A DNA stretch of 64,000 nt. Source: Alligator mississippiensis (taxonomy: Eukaryota; Chordata; Crocodylia; Alligatoridae). The stretch lies in NCBI RefSeq assembly GCF_030867095.1, contig NC_081827.1, forward strand, positions 25,482,001 to 25,546,000, written 5' to 3'. The notes beneath the pieces are model-generated. The model did no database searches. It had not been told where the DNA came from and saw only the letters and a list, made by a program, of their open reading frames with translations. Position numbers and translations under genes: made by a program. Shown piece by piece: positions 1 through 12,549 of the stretch (its first letter is position 1; each line of letters begins with the position of its first letter).

Positions 1-1620
1 TGTTTAAATAATGGCAGCACATACTTGCTCTTCTTTTGAAGTCTTGCAAATTTGTGTGTGCGTGTGTGTTTGGGGGTGCACGTGCTACAAAACAACCTGT
101 GGCAAGTTAGCTTTAACAGATATGGCACAGAGCACAGCAGGAGCTTGAGGTTAAATTGCCATCTCTAACAAAATGAAATATTTAAGCATCATATCATTTC
201 ATATAATTCAGGAAACAAGGACTGACTTTAAACTAAAAGAAGATATATCCATCTCCATCCTATGGGAGACATTTAAACCATTGCTAGAGGGCCAAATAAT
301 ATCATACTGCCCATAAAAGAACATGGAACAGACAGTTAACAAAAGATTTAGAGTTAAAGGTAACATCTCTCTAGAGATCTCTTCACATGAACCGAACCTA
401 AAATAAAAAAATCCCTTTTGCTCAGCTAAATTTCTGAGACTTCACTGAATAGCTTCGCTAGCAAGCCAGCTCAGCAGATCTATGCAGTCCTAAGCACAAA
501 TTCCATTTAAGTGGCAATAAGTCTAGCAAACGCCTTCTTTTTTTTGCCAATTCTCTGTCTATCGTGTCTGCTTAGTCCCCAGTCCTGCAACTGACAGCAC
601 GCAGGCAGGCTGTGGCACTGAAGTTAGCGTTTGCCAGGGGCCAGCGGCTTGTCTGTGCTAACCGCAGGATGAGGGTCCTAAGATGCAGGGACTCGGTGGG
701 GGCTGTCTCTTCCTGGGTGTGTACACCTGACCGCAGCTGGGGCCTCTAGGTTTTACTGTAATGCAAAGAGTAGGCAAACAAGTAGCTATGCATTAATAGG
801 TAAAAGGCCACCTGCACAAATGACAGAGAAGATAAAACCTTTGAGGAGCTGGCATTGCTTTGCTCCCAGCTGTCCCGGCCAAAGGAGGAGATGCACCCAG
901 GTAGATAATGCTAATTGGCTGTTATGGTTTTTAGAAAATCAAAATGGCTTGGGCTTGATCTCCCTTAGACTGGTTTTATGTTGGTGATGTTTAAACTGAA
1001 TTGCTTTTTTCTTTTTCATCTACGTGTGTGAGATCAGAGTCCCGGCTGCCTTTCAACGCACCTGCCAGCAGCACCAGTGAAATCTCAGTCCATTTTCCTA
1101 ATCAAGGCAACTCCTTTCAGACCCTGTACGTGGCTCCAGTTTGATTCTCATGCTGAACAAGTGAAATGGTTGCGTAGGAGCACTCCCCATCCTGTCTTCT
1201 ACACAAGTCTGTGCAGGAAGCCATGTGAGAGGACCTGAGTACCCTTACTCCTCTTTGAACCAAAGAAAGGAGAGCTGGAAGGAGAGAAGGGAGGCTTCTG
1301 TCTTTCCGAACACAAGGCAATGTGGTAAAGACAACCATTAATAGTCAGGAGCATTTAGAGGCGGTGCTCGCTCCCTGGCCTTGTTTACTCCTGGGTCCCT
1401 ATGGGACAGCTCCAGCTGCTGCCTTGAGTCTGCAGCGTTCCCCCCCCAAACCTGCTGGCTGTTGTTTCATAGGAAGGCGTCCTCTATCACTTACTGGTTG
1501 CCATAGAGACAGCAGAGGATGCTCTGCAGAAAATGTTGTGTAGCACAGCTGAGAGATGGGAGTAGGAAAATCATCAAGGGTAAATCTGGGTTCTTGTTAG
1601 GAGCAAGTCTAGCTAGAGAG
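1..1620. other. Intergenic DNA, no gene seen
   Basis: This is AT-rich to mixed-composition DNA with only short unsupported open frames. I see no exon-like conservation, RNA gene or clear repeat boundary. It would lie upstream of LHFPL3. Confidence 0.5.
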
Positions 1621-1625
1621 CTTGG

Positions 1626-1850
1626 CACCAGGGGCAGACAGTACACATAAACTCGTTTAAGTGATCAGAAACGGGTTTAAACCTGTAACAGAACAGATAT
1701 TCAGTGCATGTAAATCAGTTTGAAAATGGCTGGAACTGGTTTGAGATAAACTTAGTTGAATATAATATCAGACTTAACTAATTTGGGTCAAACTGGTTTA
1801 TGCAATGTCTGGCCCAGACCCCTTCCTGGTTTAACTTAAACCAGAGTTCC
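1626..1850 (+). repeat. Interspersed repeat family A, copy 1
   Basis: This segment matches 63163-63315 in the same orientation and 57060-57240 in the opposite one. Shared landmarks are GGCAGACAGTACACATAAAC near the start, AAATGGCTGGAACTGGTTT in the middle and CAGACTTAACTAATTTG near the end. It is followed by a short GCTGAGCTGG-type minisatellite at about 1855-1880. The copy at 56.7-57.2 kb has inverted ends, so a non-autonomous DNA transposon is likely. The family name is not known to me. Confidence 0.6.
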
Positions 1851-1880
1851 CCTGGGCTGAGCTGGGCTGAGCTGAGCTGT

Positions 1881-3640
1881 CTCCTCCAGAGCAGGGTTGC
1901 CGTGCCCCTCCCCGCTCTGCCTTGCTTTCCCCCTAGTGGGTTGCAGTCATTTTGTTGGGCATGGAAAAGCATGGGAGGGTATGTGGTAGCAGGAAAACTA
2001 TTTGAGGCAGAAGTGGGGAGATTAAAGTGGTTTGGGGGGGAGGAAAGATTGTAGGTGATTAAAAGATGCCACTAAGGAGAAGGAAGTGTACGCTGATGGT
2101 AATTTAACAAGCGAGGAGGCCGACATTCCTAGCTCCTCTTTGTTGTTTTCTTCAGAACAGACACCAGAACAGGCCCTGGCTAACTCTATGATCCCCCATA
2201 CAGGAATGAGGAATAGAGGATAAAAATGCAGGGAAGTGATAGTGTCAGCCAGGTCATCTCTGTCAAACATAGGGAACAAGCAGTTGCCCGCAGCAACAAA
2301 ACATTCAGTAACTCTTTATGTGGGTGACTCCACATTGGTAGGTGCAGGTATTTGACAGTTTGCCTAAGGCAGTAGCCAACTCTGGTTATCAATTCTGGAG
2401 GGCAGTCTGCTCCTGCCAGTGAAATAATCAGTCCACTATATAAGGAAAAGACTGAGACATGCCTAAAGCACTGCAGAGATCAGCAATTCTACCACTCTAG
2501 ACAGTGCAGCGAAATGCACATTAGATAAAGAACATTTTCACATTTAAACAAAAACCTTATATTTACAAACAACTCCTAAGAAAAAAAGATGCATAACTGA
2601 GTCAGTCTGTAGCTCACATGGCTGCAAGTATTAGTACATACAGGATTTCAAACAAGTAACTAAACCATTTTTCATGACCTTACAAAAGAAGTGGGCAAAT
2701 GAACTAGGTCTAAGCCTATAGAAAGAAATCTGCTATCAGGTGTACTGTAATGCCTATTTATTTACTGTTAATAATACTGTAACATTTAGAATTATACAGA
2801 ATTTCCTACTGAGCAAAAGGTTTGATGGAACAGTTTTCTCTCAAAAACCGCACTTGTGCTGAAAGGTTTTTCACGACCAAGTTCCTTTCAACAGAATTTG
2901 ATTCAAAAGTTTCTGAATAGCTCAATATTGAAACAGAGTGCTGATTGCAACTCATTGTCATGCAGGGACATGGGCAGCTAGGTATGGGGCCACTTGGGGA
3001 TCGAAACACCAACTAGGGCTGGGATGGGTAAGCTGAATCCAAGATCAAAGTGGGTCAGGAAGCCAGGAGATCAATCCAGGAGCACAGTCCAGGGATGAGC
3101 CATTGTCCAAAATCTGGTAAATCAGACAGAGAGCAAAACTATGGAGCAAGCCAGAGGAAGCAGCAAAGTAGTCTCGGGTTAGATCAAGCCCTGTTGCCCA
3201 GACGCATCCTGTTCTGGGTCAGGTGTTTATGTGGGAAGTGACAGCTGTCCCCAGTGGTATTTCCAATGATAGGAAGTGGGTGGAGGGTTAGGCCCTACTG
3301 GAGGCTTCACACCAATTTTGACCAGCCCGGGTGGCTAGCCATGGGGGCAGGCAGCCTGGGGGCAAGCTGAAATGAGTGGCTATGCTGTCAGGCTCTTGGT
3401 TTGAGGCTGTGGCCTGACATTCAGGGTTCAAATTATACTTTGATTCTTGGTGGGGTCTGCAAAAAAAATTGGGCTACCCATCATAATGCCCTAATAAAAT
3501 CAGAGACCCCCCAAGGTTATGATTTTCAAATCTTACAGGGGGCTGTCATCTCTTATGCGGTGGGGGGGGGGGGTGCTCAGTCCCCCCCAGGCACCCAGTA
3601 ACTCAAACCCTGCTGACATTTATGGTGTTTGGTTTTAAAA
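1881..3640. other. No gene; possible dispersed repeat at 3015-3600
   Basis: No coding or RNA gene is visible. Positions 3015-3600 are rich in short phrases such as CAGGAGATCAATCCAGGAGC, which resemble dispersed repeats of reptile genomes, but I cannot set its limits. A G-run lies at about 3562-3573. Confidence 0.35.
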
Positions 3641-3642
3641 GA

Positions 3643-3770
3643 TATCATTACTACTTAGGCAGACAAGGTTCCTTGGGTGAATTTGATATCTTTTATTAGA
3701 CCAACCCAAATGGTTGGAGAATGGTTATTAAGCAAGCTTTCGAGTTCAAAAACCCTTTGTCAGGCTAAGG
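3643..3770 (-). repeat. Interspersed repeat family B, copy 1
   Basis: This contains GATATCTTTTATTAGACCAA followed by a GCAAGCTTTCGAGTTC block and a GTCAGGC end. The same order of blocks occurs at 30285-30400. Read on the minus strand it carries AATAAAAG near its end, like the tail of a retroposon. This type of sequence is widespread in vertebrates; I do not assign a family. Confidence 0.6.
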
Positions 3771-3775
3771 ACGCT

Positions 3776-4375
3776 GCAGCAGTTGCTGCGTGCTCTTCCT
3801 GGATGGAATGAAAAGTAAACAAGCCAGGGGCTACTTACTATTTTATACCTGCTCAATCCTATAAGAATGAAGTGGTTTAGTGAGGTCATTCTGAGGACTT
3901 TGAATTGAGATATTTTGCCATTTTGGCCCATGGGACATGTCAAGATTTGACTTTTGTCACAATCTGACAGAAGGCAGCTCTCCCTAGTGATGTTTCAGAG
4001 GGGACAGTTGCTCCATTTTCCAACCAGCTCTGTGGGACAGCCATAGCCTACACCCAGAAAAAAGGTTGCAGAAATGCTGTGCCCACACTGTATACAAGAC
4101 AGTCATAGCAGGATCTCATACCTCCTGTTTATCGTGCAACTCACACCTCTGGAATTTAAGGCAGGGCATGCCAAAGGAGGTCAAAACCCAATATAGGGTT
4201 AACACATGTTTTTGCAGCAGCCCTTCAGGTGATCCCTGTATTGGGGTGAGTCTCTGTGAAGGGAAGATTTCTGTCCCTTAATTCTAGGTTTACTCAGGCA
4301 TTGTTGCTGGGCTTGGATTTGATTAGACTCAAACTTATACTGGCACTATTCAGTGCCTTGCAAACATATTCAAAG
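3776..4375. other. No gene seen
   Basis: Mixed-composition DNA without a recognisable gene or repeat boundary. Confidence 0.4.
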
Positions 4376-4690
4376 TACTGAGCTCCCCAAACCACTAATG
4401 CTAATTTTTAACAAATCCTGGGAAGCTGGAGAGGTTCCAGGAAACTGATGTACTATCACTTAGCAAGAAATGGGATGACCCAGGTAATTACAGGCCAGTT
4501 AGCCTGATGCTGACCCAAGTTAAAGTAATGGAAAATTGGCCTTGTCAAACAAATTCAGGAGTTAGAATTCTGCAAGGCCGCTGACTTAGTGTTGCATGAC
4601 ATTCTGATGAAAATTAGCATCATACAAATCAATATGGCAAGTCTTGAATGGATTAAAAACTAAGTCTAATATTGTAAACATAATCCTGTA
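4376..4690 (+). mobile_element. Ancient CR1 LINE fragment, RT region
   Basis: Broken frames read like the CR1 reverse transcriptase segment around 'NKSWEAGEVP', followed by 'NYRPVSL'-like DNA (AATTACAGGCCAGTTAGCCT) and a decayed 'LEWI' region. Stops and frameshifts are many. The matching segment of the younger copy is at about 59860-60260. This is a long-dead LINE. Confidence 0.65.
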
Positions 4691-4706
4691 AGGTGAACAA
4701 TTAATG

Positions 4707-4870
4707 AATCATAGACAAATGGGGCTGGAAGGGACCTGAGGAGGTTATTTAGTCTAACTCCCTGCCCAAGGCAGAATCATCCTTATTTAAACCATCCTAT
4801 ACACACACGTATGTCTAACCTGTTTAGAAAACTGCATGAACAGCCCTCTCACACATTTGCCAGGCACAAT
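4707..4870 (-). mobile_element. CR1 LINE 3' end
   Basis: On the minus strand this reads as a typical CR1 3' terminus: GGTCCCTTCCAGCCCCATTT, preceded by the decayed region that follows the RT C-terminus. It interrupts an older plus-strand CR1 whose pieces flank it at 4376-4690 and about 5240-5570. DNA at 4871-5240 is unassigned. Confidence 0.65.
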
Positions 4871-5239
4871 ACCCTAGAACACCAAGAACACCCTAACCTG
4901 TCACAGGTAAAGCAGGGGGATGAGGGCACTGTCCTGCTGCTGGAAGGACAGGAAATAATTTGTTACAATACACTTGAGGGATCCAAGAAAGAGGTCCATG
5001 CCTGCCACTGCAAAAACCCCCACAGTCCATGGCAAGCTGATCCCAATGCGGTGACTGGTCTTACTCTGATCAGAGGAGCAGGATCCTCAAGCTAAGAATC
5101 TCTGGGTTTTTTAGTCTCAACAGAAGCATTGGCACCGCCCAGTCAAAATCCTCAGCATTGGCTGCAGCCAACAACCAATGCATGTGAGGAAGGCAAAAAA
5201 AACCCCAGACAAGCCCTGACACCTATAGCAACAGTGGTT

Positions 5240-5575
5240 TGTCTAGCAAGGTCTTGCAATGATCAGTTCTTGACTCATTGCTATACTGAATATTCGGTAT
5301 TTTATTGCTCTGGAGGAAAACACAAAATCATTGCCAATGAAGTTTGCAGATAATGCAAATATTGGTGGAGTTAGGTTACTTGTACAGAGGGAACGGTAGC
5401 TGTTGCTAAGCTGAGCACAAACTGAGGAGGAAATCCAGGTTCAGCATTCCCACACACGTCAATGGGACCAGGGTTTTACTTGATTAGCAGTCACGTATAA
5501 CAAGATCCAGCACCTGGAAGATAATGATAAACAAATGCCAAGTGGAAATAAAGCCAACAGAAATGAACAGTGACG
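5240..5575 (+). mobile_element. Ancient CR1 LINE fragment with decayed RT active site
   Basis: The segment at 5333-5385 reads KFADNANIGGV, the decayed counterpart of the CR1 active-site phrase FADDTKLGG. It probably continues the element seen at 4376-4690, with the minus-strand CR1 inserted between. It is full of stops. Confidence 0.6.
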
Positions 5576-6985
5576 GTAATTAATCATCACTAGCATCTTC
5601 ATCATATGAAAAGCCCTACGCTAAGTTCCCAAGTGCCTAAGAGCCCTGGGTCTGGGTTGTGACTGGTCATTGCTCCTAGCTCTAGGTCTCTCAGGTATGT
5701 TCCCAGGTACAGATCACACGTCTGACATCCCTCGAGCAGTGGGACCGTGTAATCCAGCCCTCAGCCCCAGACCAAGTGTCACAGTCCAACTGAGCCCTCA
5801 GTTTCTTACATATATACCCCCAGAATCTCCCTGGCTGTGACCAATGTGACCGATGTGACAGCAAAGCAAAGGATGCAGGAAAGGAAATTCTTATTCCACG
5901 ATTCCTTCTACTGTTAAACAGCACTTGGCCTGTGACTCAGGAAAACAGTGAATTCCTGAATGTAATCCTCCTCAATCCTAGTTCTGGCCTGAGTCTCTCA
6001 CCAGGCAGCCAGCCCTTCTGGCCTTTGTGGCCTGGCTATCTCCCTTCTCTTTGAAGAATAACTTCTGGTTTTAAGATGCCCCTTTTTTAAAACCTAGTCT
6101 GTCCCTAGTCTGTCCTATTTTCCTATGGGCTGGAGGCTTCAAAGTTCTAGCTCCAGCTGCCTTCTATCACTGATTTTTGTGTAGAGAAATTTTCTGATAT
6201 TAGAAATGCCACAGTTCAACTAGAAACTATTGTTGGATACTGATAGCCCTTGGCTGTCACAGTTTCTCAGTCACAGTCTGTCCACTAGGTGTCAAGCCTC
6301 TGCTACAAAATGGATAGTCTAATCTACAAGGAAGGTTAAAATCATAAATGACAAAATGGGATTTGTAGTTGGACAGACATATCCCCCAAGCTGTCTTTCC
6401 AAAATATATGCTCTAGATTAACCATAGGTTTTTTGGTCCTGATGCAGGTGTTACTTGGTGAAGCATTATGACTTGTGTTATGCAGGAGGACAGACTAGAT
6501 TAGTATAATGGTTTCTTCTGGCCTTAAAATTTTTGCATTTATCTAAAGTGTATGCTGAAACTGGTTCATTAGACCCATGCCCTTGGAGAGTGCCCTATTG
6601 TATCTAATACTTTGAAGTAGGTGTCCTTAGTGTTAAACATTTATAAAAACTTCCCCAGTTTCTTATTCCTGGGAATTTTAATACACTGTACAACACAAAA
6701 AGAACGTAGTCGCAACTACCTGCTTGTAGTGAGTAGAAAAAATGTATCGTATAATTACAAACTTCTTTTACTGAAAGCAAGATCAATATGTGGCCTGCAA
6801 TGATTTAGGTGTCACAGATCTTGCTGCCTGTCAGACAAAAAGGACAAATTCAAGGACAACTGGCAATGTAGGCTGATAGGGATTTTTCAAAGACAGCTTA
6901 AATCTCATTTTCCTTGAATCTGTTTACAAGACAATTGCTAAATAGTAATATCACTCAGTAATATTTTGGCAACAAAAGGGTAGTG
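5576..6985. other. No gene seen
   Basis: AT-rich DNA. Short frames only, with no coding signature and no clear repeat. Confidence 0.4.
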
Positions 6986-6989
6986 TTGT

Positions 6990-7245
6990 GTGTAATGCAT
7001 TGGCCTGGGCAATCTGCGTTTGGTTCATAGGTCTGCCACAAACTCTGTGTTTGACTGTGGGCAAGATGCTTAATCTCTCTGTCTGGCCAGGTTCCAGATT
7101 TATAAATGAGAAATAATCTTCCTTTCATGTATACCCTGCCTAATTTATAAACCTTTGGAGCAGGGGATGTCTCTCAATTTATGTATGTACCGAAGCCTTG
7201 TGCTTGGCTGAGCCTTGAGGTACTGCTGTAATACAAGCAAAAATG
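6990..7245 (+). repeat. MIR-like CORE-SINE
   Basis: The order of blocks matches an ancient MIR/CORE-SINE: GGTCTGCCACAAACTCTGTG, then GACTGTGGGCAAGATGCTTA, a decayed 'cctcagtttcc' region, then a tail with GGAGCAGGGGATGTCTCTC and GTACTGCTGTAATACAA. No open frame is expected. Confidence 0.7.
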
Positions 7246-7279
7246 ACAACAGAGGAATGAAGGTGGAGTGGTTAGGGCA

Positions 7280-9425
7280 GTACTGTATATGTAGCAGGCT
7301 TACCTTTCTGGAGCTTGGTTGAGTCCCAGGATCAAGGGTCTGCTGTTTGACTGGTGGAGCCCACCCACCAATCTGGAGGCAGCACAAGGGAAGCAATGCC
7401 CCGCCCTTTTCCAAAGGGAGGGGGCAAGGAGGAGCTGGACTGGAATCGGAAGTGCGCCAGCCAGGTCTGGAGAGCTTTGGGGGTGGAGCCCCTGAAGAGT
7501 ATAAAAGGGGAGCATGCTCGGCAGGCGGGGGAGAGACGATGAGGGACAGTGAGGAGAGAGGAGTTCCAGAGACAGCCATCCTCAGGACCTTGCTTGAGCT
7601 TCAATGGTGCGCAAATTGGTGCACAGGGATCAGGGTCTAGGAGCCGCTCAAGACAGCTTGAGCCTGCGAACCCAGCAAGTGGCTGGGCAGTCAGTGTGCA
7701 GATCAGCACACAAAGAGCTGGCCCTGGGAGTAGCTCAAGGCTGCTCGGGCCTCACCCAGTGCTCAGGTTGGTGCATGGAGAACCACCTTGGAAGCAGTTT
7801 GTGGCTTATCATGTTAGCCCCAGCCCTAGGCTGAGTGACCGGAGCCCCACAGTGCAGCTCCAATTTTAACTAAAAGAGCCCTGGTGCCCAGAGTAGGGCC
7901 TGGGAAAGGGGTGAACCCCTGGTGTGAGATCGGGGAGTTGGAGCCTGCAAGGACTTGGCTCCCACGAGATAGAGAGAGCCCTGGGTGCCCCAGTGGGGTG
8001 TGCCAAGCCATTGAGGAGAGCCAAAAGTGCCACAGGAGAGAGGCTGTCACAGGATCGGCCACCAGGGGACGAGCCTTGACTTCTCCAGAGAGGAAGCGTA
8101 AGTTACCGGGGAAGCGGGCCCCACAGGGGAGGCTGACACACCATCTCACCAGCACAGAGGCAGAAAAGGATCTTGAGGTCATTATTGACTCAAAGATGAA
8201 CATGACCCGCCAATGTGGGGACGAGGTTAGGAAGGCTAACCGCACCTTGTCATGCATCCACAGATGCATCACGAGCAGGTCCAAGGAGGTGATCCTCCCC
8301 CTCTATGTGATGCTGGTCAGGCCGCAGTTGGAGTACTGCGTCCAGTTCTGGGCGCCGCACTTCAGGAGGGACATGGACAACATTGAGAGGGTCCTGAGGA
8401 GGGCCACTCGTGTGATCAGGGGGCAGCAAGGCAGGCCCTACGAGCGGAGGCTACGAGACCTGAACCTGTTCAGCCTCCACAAGAGGAGGCTGAGAGGGGA
8501 TCTAGTGGCTGTCTATAAACTACCCAAGGGAGACCAGCAGGCAATGGGAGAGTCCTGTTCCCCTGAGCACTACTGGGAGTAACAAGAAACAGCAGCCATA
8601 AGCTGACAGAGAGCAGATTCAGGCAGGATATCAGGAGGCACTACTTCACAGTCAGGGTGGCTAGGATCTGGAACCAACTTCCAAGAGAAGTAGTCCTCGC
8701 TTCTACCCTGGGGGTCTTTAAGAGGAGGCTAGATAGACACCTTTCTGGGGTCGTCTGACCTCAGCATTCTTTCCTGCCCATGGCAGGGGGTCGGACTTGA
8801 TGATCTGCTTAGGTCCCTTCCAACCCTACCAACTATGAAACTATGAAAGGAGGGTCTGCCGCCTCCACCCTCCATTGCGGGAGGGGCATGTACCACATCA
8901 CAGGCCTCTAAAGGGGGCAGGGGCTTCAGGGAAACCCCTCAGGGAGATGCTGAGTGCACTCCCTATTTTGAGGTTGTCGTGTTAAGGGCTATATACCTAG
9001 GGGTATTCTGTAAGGGAGTTTATATGGTCTATGTGTTTTATTGTCTCATGTATATTGGTATTGTTATTTCTGAAGGTTTAAAGAAATATTATAGTTAAGT
9101 TACTTGGGTTATATAGGTTAATATCCCTGTGTTAATTGTGCTGTATAGGTTGTAAGGTATTTGGTTCATATTTAGTATTACATGTGAATTGTGGAATATT
9201 ATATATAGTATTATATGTTAAGCCTTGTAAATATTCTGTGTTTTATATTGTGTCTGTATTTATTCTTGTAATAAATTGTACATAGTTAAGTATTTGGTTT
9301 CAGCCTAGCTCTATAGAGAGGGAATGAAGCTGCTTTAATAGCTGATCCCTTCCTCAGCACCCTGCCTGACCACCACCACTGTCATCAAAGGACAGGGCAC
9401 ACCCCCTGGGTGTACCCGGGTTACA
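7280..9425 (+). mobile_element. LTR-like repeat split by a CR1 insertion
   Basis: A GC-rich segment (7330-8128) carries a strong TATA motif, GAGTATAAAAGGGGAGC, at about 7496. After the CR1 at 8129-8848, it resumes as AT-rich DNA with a polyadenylation signal AATAAA (about 9271) and ends near GGGTTACA (about 9424). A TATA box followed by a poly(A) signal and a TG...CA-like outline suggest a solo LTR of roughly 1.4 kb without the CR1. I could not find convincing target duplications, so both edges are approximate. Confidence 0.45.
8129..8848 (+). mobile_element. CR1 LINE 3' fragment
   Basis: This translates as the C-terminal part of CR1 ORF2: AEKDLEVIIDSKMNM, then RPQLEYCVQFWAP and RRLRGDLVAVYKL, with frameshifts from about 8540. 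It ends in the CR1 3' UTR with GGTCCCTTCCAACCCTACCA and a TATGAAACTATGAAA tail. It sits inside the LTR-like repeat at 7280-9425 and is therefore younger than that repeat. Confidence 0.9.
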
Positions 9426-9687
9426 TACACTAGGCATCAGAACTAAATCTGCTCCTAGTGGTGTGAAATTGGGCAGGCCACTCCTTTCCTAACTTCATTG
9501 TTTCAAACTGCCATCCCAAATATTTGTTCTGCCTCTTGGGGGTTTATTTATGCCAAAAATAATGTACTGTTATCATGTACCTCCTCTGAGGCTTATGTCA
9601 AATGTATATTTAAATATACAAGAGAGCTAACTGTATTTAGTTTTTTACTCCTTCCTCATTAACTAATTCCTCCAACCCCCTAATCTA
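9426..9687. other. Unassigned spacer
   Basis: Short AT-rich stretch between two repeats; nothing recognised. Confidence 0.4.
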
Positions 9688-10240
9688 ATCATTATAGGGC
9701 ACTAGCCAATTGCCCAACGAAAATGATGGTGGGGGGAAGTCAGGCGGGGACAGAGTGGCGCTACCCAATGCCCCGTGCTGCCACCGCTCTGCCTCTGGCC
9801 CCATGCCCCCCCCAGCTCTGTACACCCCCCCTCGCCCACCTGCTCCAGTCCCTCAGTCCTCGCCATCATGGGGGGGAGACAGAGCCCCACATCCAGCCCT
9901 GTCCCCACTTCTCATCCTGCCCCATTCCCTGCTGCCCCCCACTCCCCCTGCTGTGTTGGGCCCAGGACCATTTCCCCCCTCCATCCTCCTCTGCCTCCAA
10001 GGAGCAGCCCTGCTGGGAAGCAGTGGGGACGGCACCACCATGACAGCGGGGACTGAGGGGCCGGAGTGGAGGTGCGGCCAGTAGTACTGGGCTCATTCTC
10101 CCGCTGTGGCCCTGGTCCTTGAAGGCAGAGGGGGACAGCAGGGATGATGCCACCATGACAGTGGGGACTGAGGAGAGGGACCCTCAGTCCCTGCTGTCAT
10201 GGCAGCACTTCTGGCTGTGCAGCGCACTCTGGTTGTTTCC
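9688..10240. mobile_element. GC-rich DNA-transposon-like repeat
   Basis: It begins with GGGCACTAGCCAATTGCCCA, then switches abruptly to a C-rich core. The core holds a stem at about 10155-10200 (GACAGTGGGGACTGAGG pairing with CCTCAGTCCCTGCTGTC) and direct repeats of ACCACCATGACAGCGGGGAC at about 10032 and 10150. The overlapping open frames here are composition artefacts. The right end was not defined and no target duplication was found. Confidence 0.4.
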
Positions 10241-10474
10241 TTAACACATGAATCTGCATTGCCTGTGTTGAAAGACCAATTATGTTAGACATAGCTAAAG
10301 CCAGTTCATCAACCCTCTCTCCCTCTCTGGCCCAGTCACCACTAGAAGAGGACAGCACTTATCAGCCATCCATGGGTTACAGAGATGCTCACAAGAAATC
10401 TTTTTCCAAACAACTTTCCCCTTCCCTACAGATCCTTCTTTTCATACCTGAGTCTTAGATCTCCTCCCCTGTAG

Positions 10475-11060
10475 ATTTCATAGATTTCATAGACATTAGG
10501 GCAGGAAGGGACCTCAGAAGATCATCGAGTCTAGCCCCCTTGCCCCAGGAGCAGGAAGTCAACAAGGGTCATAGGATCCCAGCAAGAAAAACATCCAGAT
10601 TTCTCTTGAAGGCATTCAAAGTAGGTGCTTGAAACACCTCCGGCGGCAGGCTATTCCAAACCTTGGGGGCTCGGACAGTAAAGAAGTTCTGCCTTATGTC
10701 CAGCCTGAAACGGTCTTGCAGGAGTTTATAACTGCTCAACCTTGTCATCCCTTGGGGTGCTCTGGTGAACAAACGTTCCCCCAGATCCTAGTGAATACCC
10801 CTGATGAACTTATAGGTCGCCATCAGATTGCCCCTGAGCCTGCGATTTTCCAGCCTGAAAAGTCCCATGGCTCTCAGCCTTTTGTTGTAAGGTCTGTTTT
10901 CCTGACCTTTGATCATGCGCATGGCTCTTCTCTAGACCCTCTCAAGCTTCTTAACTGTGCTAATGCACATCCTTTTTGAACTGTGGACCCAAAACTGGAT
11001 GCAGTACTCCAGCTGCGGCCTCACCAAAGCTGAGTACAACAGGAGAATGAGATTCTTTCT
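10475..11060 (-). mobile_element. CR1 LINE 3' fragment, minus strand
   Basis: On the minus strand this encodes the CR1 ORF2 C-terminus: RPQLEYCIQFW-like DNA at about 11030-10980, then LFTRAPQGMTR, FRLDIRQNFFTVRAPKVWN and a final LAGIL stop at 10569. The 3' UTR and the (TATGAAATC)-type tail are at 10475-10500. Several frameshifts are present. It is the same subfamily as the copy at 59.3-61.35 kb. Confidence 0.92.
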
Positions 11061-12298
11061 GAAGTTTCCTTTCAGCTGAATACCCCAGTGCTTTATCTAG
11101 GGAGCTTAATACAGACTTTCCTCACTGGAAGGAGGGAGGTAAAGCAACAGGTGCTGCTCTCTCTAGATTGCTCTTCTTTATTTGTATCCTTGACCTTTTC
11201 TCTAGCACTCCTTGCTTCAGCTGATAATTCCTAGGAAAACTGCAAAACCCCAGAACCCTGGGTGCATAAACAAGGTGGTGCCAAGGGGTACACTTGCCTT
11301 CATAGGACAAAAATTGTAATACCAACATACAGCATTGCTAATTTGTATTTTATTACTATAGATTTTTAGGGGTAGGAAAATTTTCATGTGACTATTTTTT
11401 TTTTCTTTTTTTGCACAACAATACAGTTTCAGGTTGTCTAAAAGTACTGGCATTCACAAATTTTGGCCAATTTAGCAAATAATTTTGTTCAAAAAAAGGA
11501 GAGAGAAGTTTTTTAAAACTGTAAATGTTCCATTTTGACAATTCACAAAAGGAACTTTCTGAACATGACTTAAGAAATGATGTTTCGTTTCAAAATGAGG
11601 TAAATGTAATGTTTGCAAAGAGTGAAAATATGCCCAAATGAAACATTTTGTTCAATTTACACAGTATTTTTCCCAGTGGGTCCACTATTTAGAAACATCA
11701 ATTATTTTCACATATTTTCACTCTAGTTCTCTTCTAACATTATCCCTCCCCAGATTTCTCTCTCTTGAGTGAAGAACTTTAGATTATTTTTCCCAGACAC
11801 TGGAACCTAAGTTTTTCCAAGATGAGTCTCCTTTTGTTTTCTGTTACCCCCCTCATCCCCCTTTTCTTCCTATGTTTTATTCGGTTTGGACACCAATACA
11901 TCTTTTTCTGCCATTAGTGGTTTATTGCTAGTTAGCTCAGTTAGTTAATGTGTTCTCTATTCTTTGTCCAGGCATTAGAAAAGGGTATGAACAAAGATAT
12001 AAGTTACAGTGAGTTAAAAGAGGGTGGAACCTATGATGGAGCATCTGCTGTACTCTTAAGAGTCCACATTTTGCCCATGGTGATACCCATGGTAAATGCA
12101 AACTAAACTATGGCAGCTTAACATTAAATGGTATAGGGCTAAGTTACCATAGTACATATAGCTTTCCTTTGCCATAAGGTAAGAACAGGGAGGCTGAATG
12201 TTGTCCATCAGCTATTCTATAGTAAGCTTCTGCCCAGTTTTAACTCACTGTAATTTGTATTTCTATGCTTTAAGACTAGACCCAGCACTGCTCCATAC
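11061..12298. other. No gene seen
   Basis: AT-rich DNA with short poly-T tracts; no gene or defined repeat recognised. Confidence 0.4.
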
Positions 12299-12549
12299 TG
12301 GGCATGTCTACACAAGATGCTTATTGAGCAGTAGACTAATTCTACTGTGCTTTAGCGTGTCATGTCAAAAACTGTGCTAATGCACAGTAGAATTAGTCTA
12401 CTTTGCATTAAGCATCATGAAAAGACTATGCACCATTGCTACTGTGTATTAGTGTCTGCTACTGCACATCTATGTAGTACCTCATATTAGAGGTACTAAA
12501 CTTAATGTGCAGTAGCAATGGCAAATTAATGCACATGTAGATGTGCCCA
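12299..12549. mobile_element. MITE with TGGGCAYRTCTACA inverted ends
   Basis: The left end TGGGCATGTCTACACAAGATGC is the imperfect inverted complement of the right end GCACATGTAGATGTGCCCA. The inside has repeats of AGTAGAATTAGTCTAC, also found in the related copies at 27445-27933. No open frame. Target duplications are not clear, so the superfamily is undecided. Confidence 0.75.

Noticed and set aside
7884-8582. 232-codon frame as a gene
   Set aside because: The first 80 codons are LTR-like repeat and the remainder is the C-terminus of a CR1 LINE.
7280-9425. Firm LTR call with target duplication
   Set aside because: TATA and AATAAA signals are present but several candidate ends were tried and none gave matching flanks, so only an LTR-like call is made.
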